Shown here: piece by piece, positions 63,840 through 64,000 of the stretch
Layout: every line of letters begins with the position of its first letter
How positions within the stretch are numbered: the first letter of the stretch is position 1
Assembly (NCBI GenBank): GCA_950022655.1
Contig: OX465587.1
Coordinates: 33,979,716 to 34,043,715 of the forward strand
Source: Alentia gelatinosa
Taxonomy: Eukaryota; Annelida; Polychaeta; Phyllodocida; Polynoidae
Reading direction: 5' to 3'
Length of the DNA stretch: 64,000 nt
Program-made: the position numbers and the translations under genes
The notes under the pieces: generated by a model
The model's input: the letters and a program-made list of their open reading frames with translations, nothing else
Told to the model about the DNA's origin: nothing
Database searches by the model: none

Positions 63840-64000
63840 AACGCAGACGACAATACCAGACGCGCGCGTCCGACTGGTACCCGTCAATAGGCGCTGCTCA
63901 GCGAGGTATGACGCCGGAACCAGCAGCACGCCTGCGCATTATCAATATCCGCCGGGGGTCACTGAGTACGACGGGTTCAGTGAAGCGCGACGGTCAGCGG
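63840..64000. promoter_or_regulatory. CpG-rich edge, candidate promoter
   Basis: GACGCGCGCGTCCG near 63,858, CGCCTGCGCATTA near 63,929 (NRF1-like) and many CpGs up to the window end. Confidence 0.4.

Overview
This is animal nuclear DNA, gene-poor and packed with repeats. The only confident host gene is the first coding exon of a tyrosylprotein sulfotransferase (TPST), a Golgi enzyme of animals, at 51,863-52,746 on the + strand. tRNA-derived SINEs, a non-LTR retrotransposon, many short inverted-repeat elements, minisatellites and TATA/CCAAT/ETS/CRE-type promoter motifs fit an invertebrate, probably marine. The sequence alone does not let me name a phylum.

Layout. 1-13 kb: hairpin-ended elements, a 46-bp minisatellite split by an inverted-repeat element, a 43-bp array, SINEs, and promoter-like islands near 1.7, 7.9 and 12.9 kb. 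13-23 kb: CpG-rich islands (14.4-15.0 and 21.1-21.4 kb), a C-rich 53/54-bp array, and further arrays. 23-31 kb: dense nested hairpin-ended elements, one interrupted by another, then a 1.8-kb array of 62-69-bp units. 31-50 kb: tandem duplications, a broken retrotransposon reverse-transcriptase tail, many SINEs and more nested insertions. 51-55 kb: six evenly spaced inverted CCAAT boxes, then the TPST exon, then an intron holding a 75-bp array that repeats the exon end and its splice donor, into which a 5'-truncated retrotransposon has inserted. 55-64 kb: SINEs, a C-rich array, two more inverted-repeat elements and promoter-like islands at 59.2 and 63.9 kb. The remaining TPST exons are not recognised, so the intron probably runs past the window.

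Most interesting pattern. About 30 copies from at least 11 families (called HF-A to HF-L here) share one unusual plan. One end begins TTTATC.. or a close relative. An inverted copy of that end lies inside the element, and beyond it a 90-150-bp near-perfect hairpin forms the other end. Arm sequences differ completely between families, yet most hairpin tips carry the same short palindrome, CGAGGCG-NN-AGCCGAG-like. Three nested insertions with recognisable host repeats give exact ends and show no target duplication. This resembles the asymmetric-terminal-repeat Helitron2/Helentron type of rolling-circle transposon. The very long, arm-swapped hairpins with a shared tip are not something I recognise as described. 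No Rep/helicase gene is in the window.

Most open reading frames longer than 60 codons here come from minisatellites or SINE repeats and are not reported as genes.
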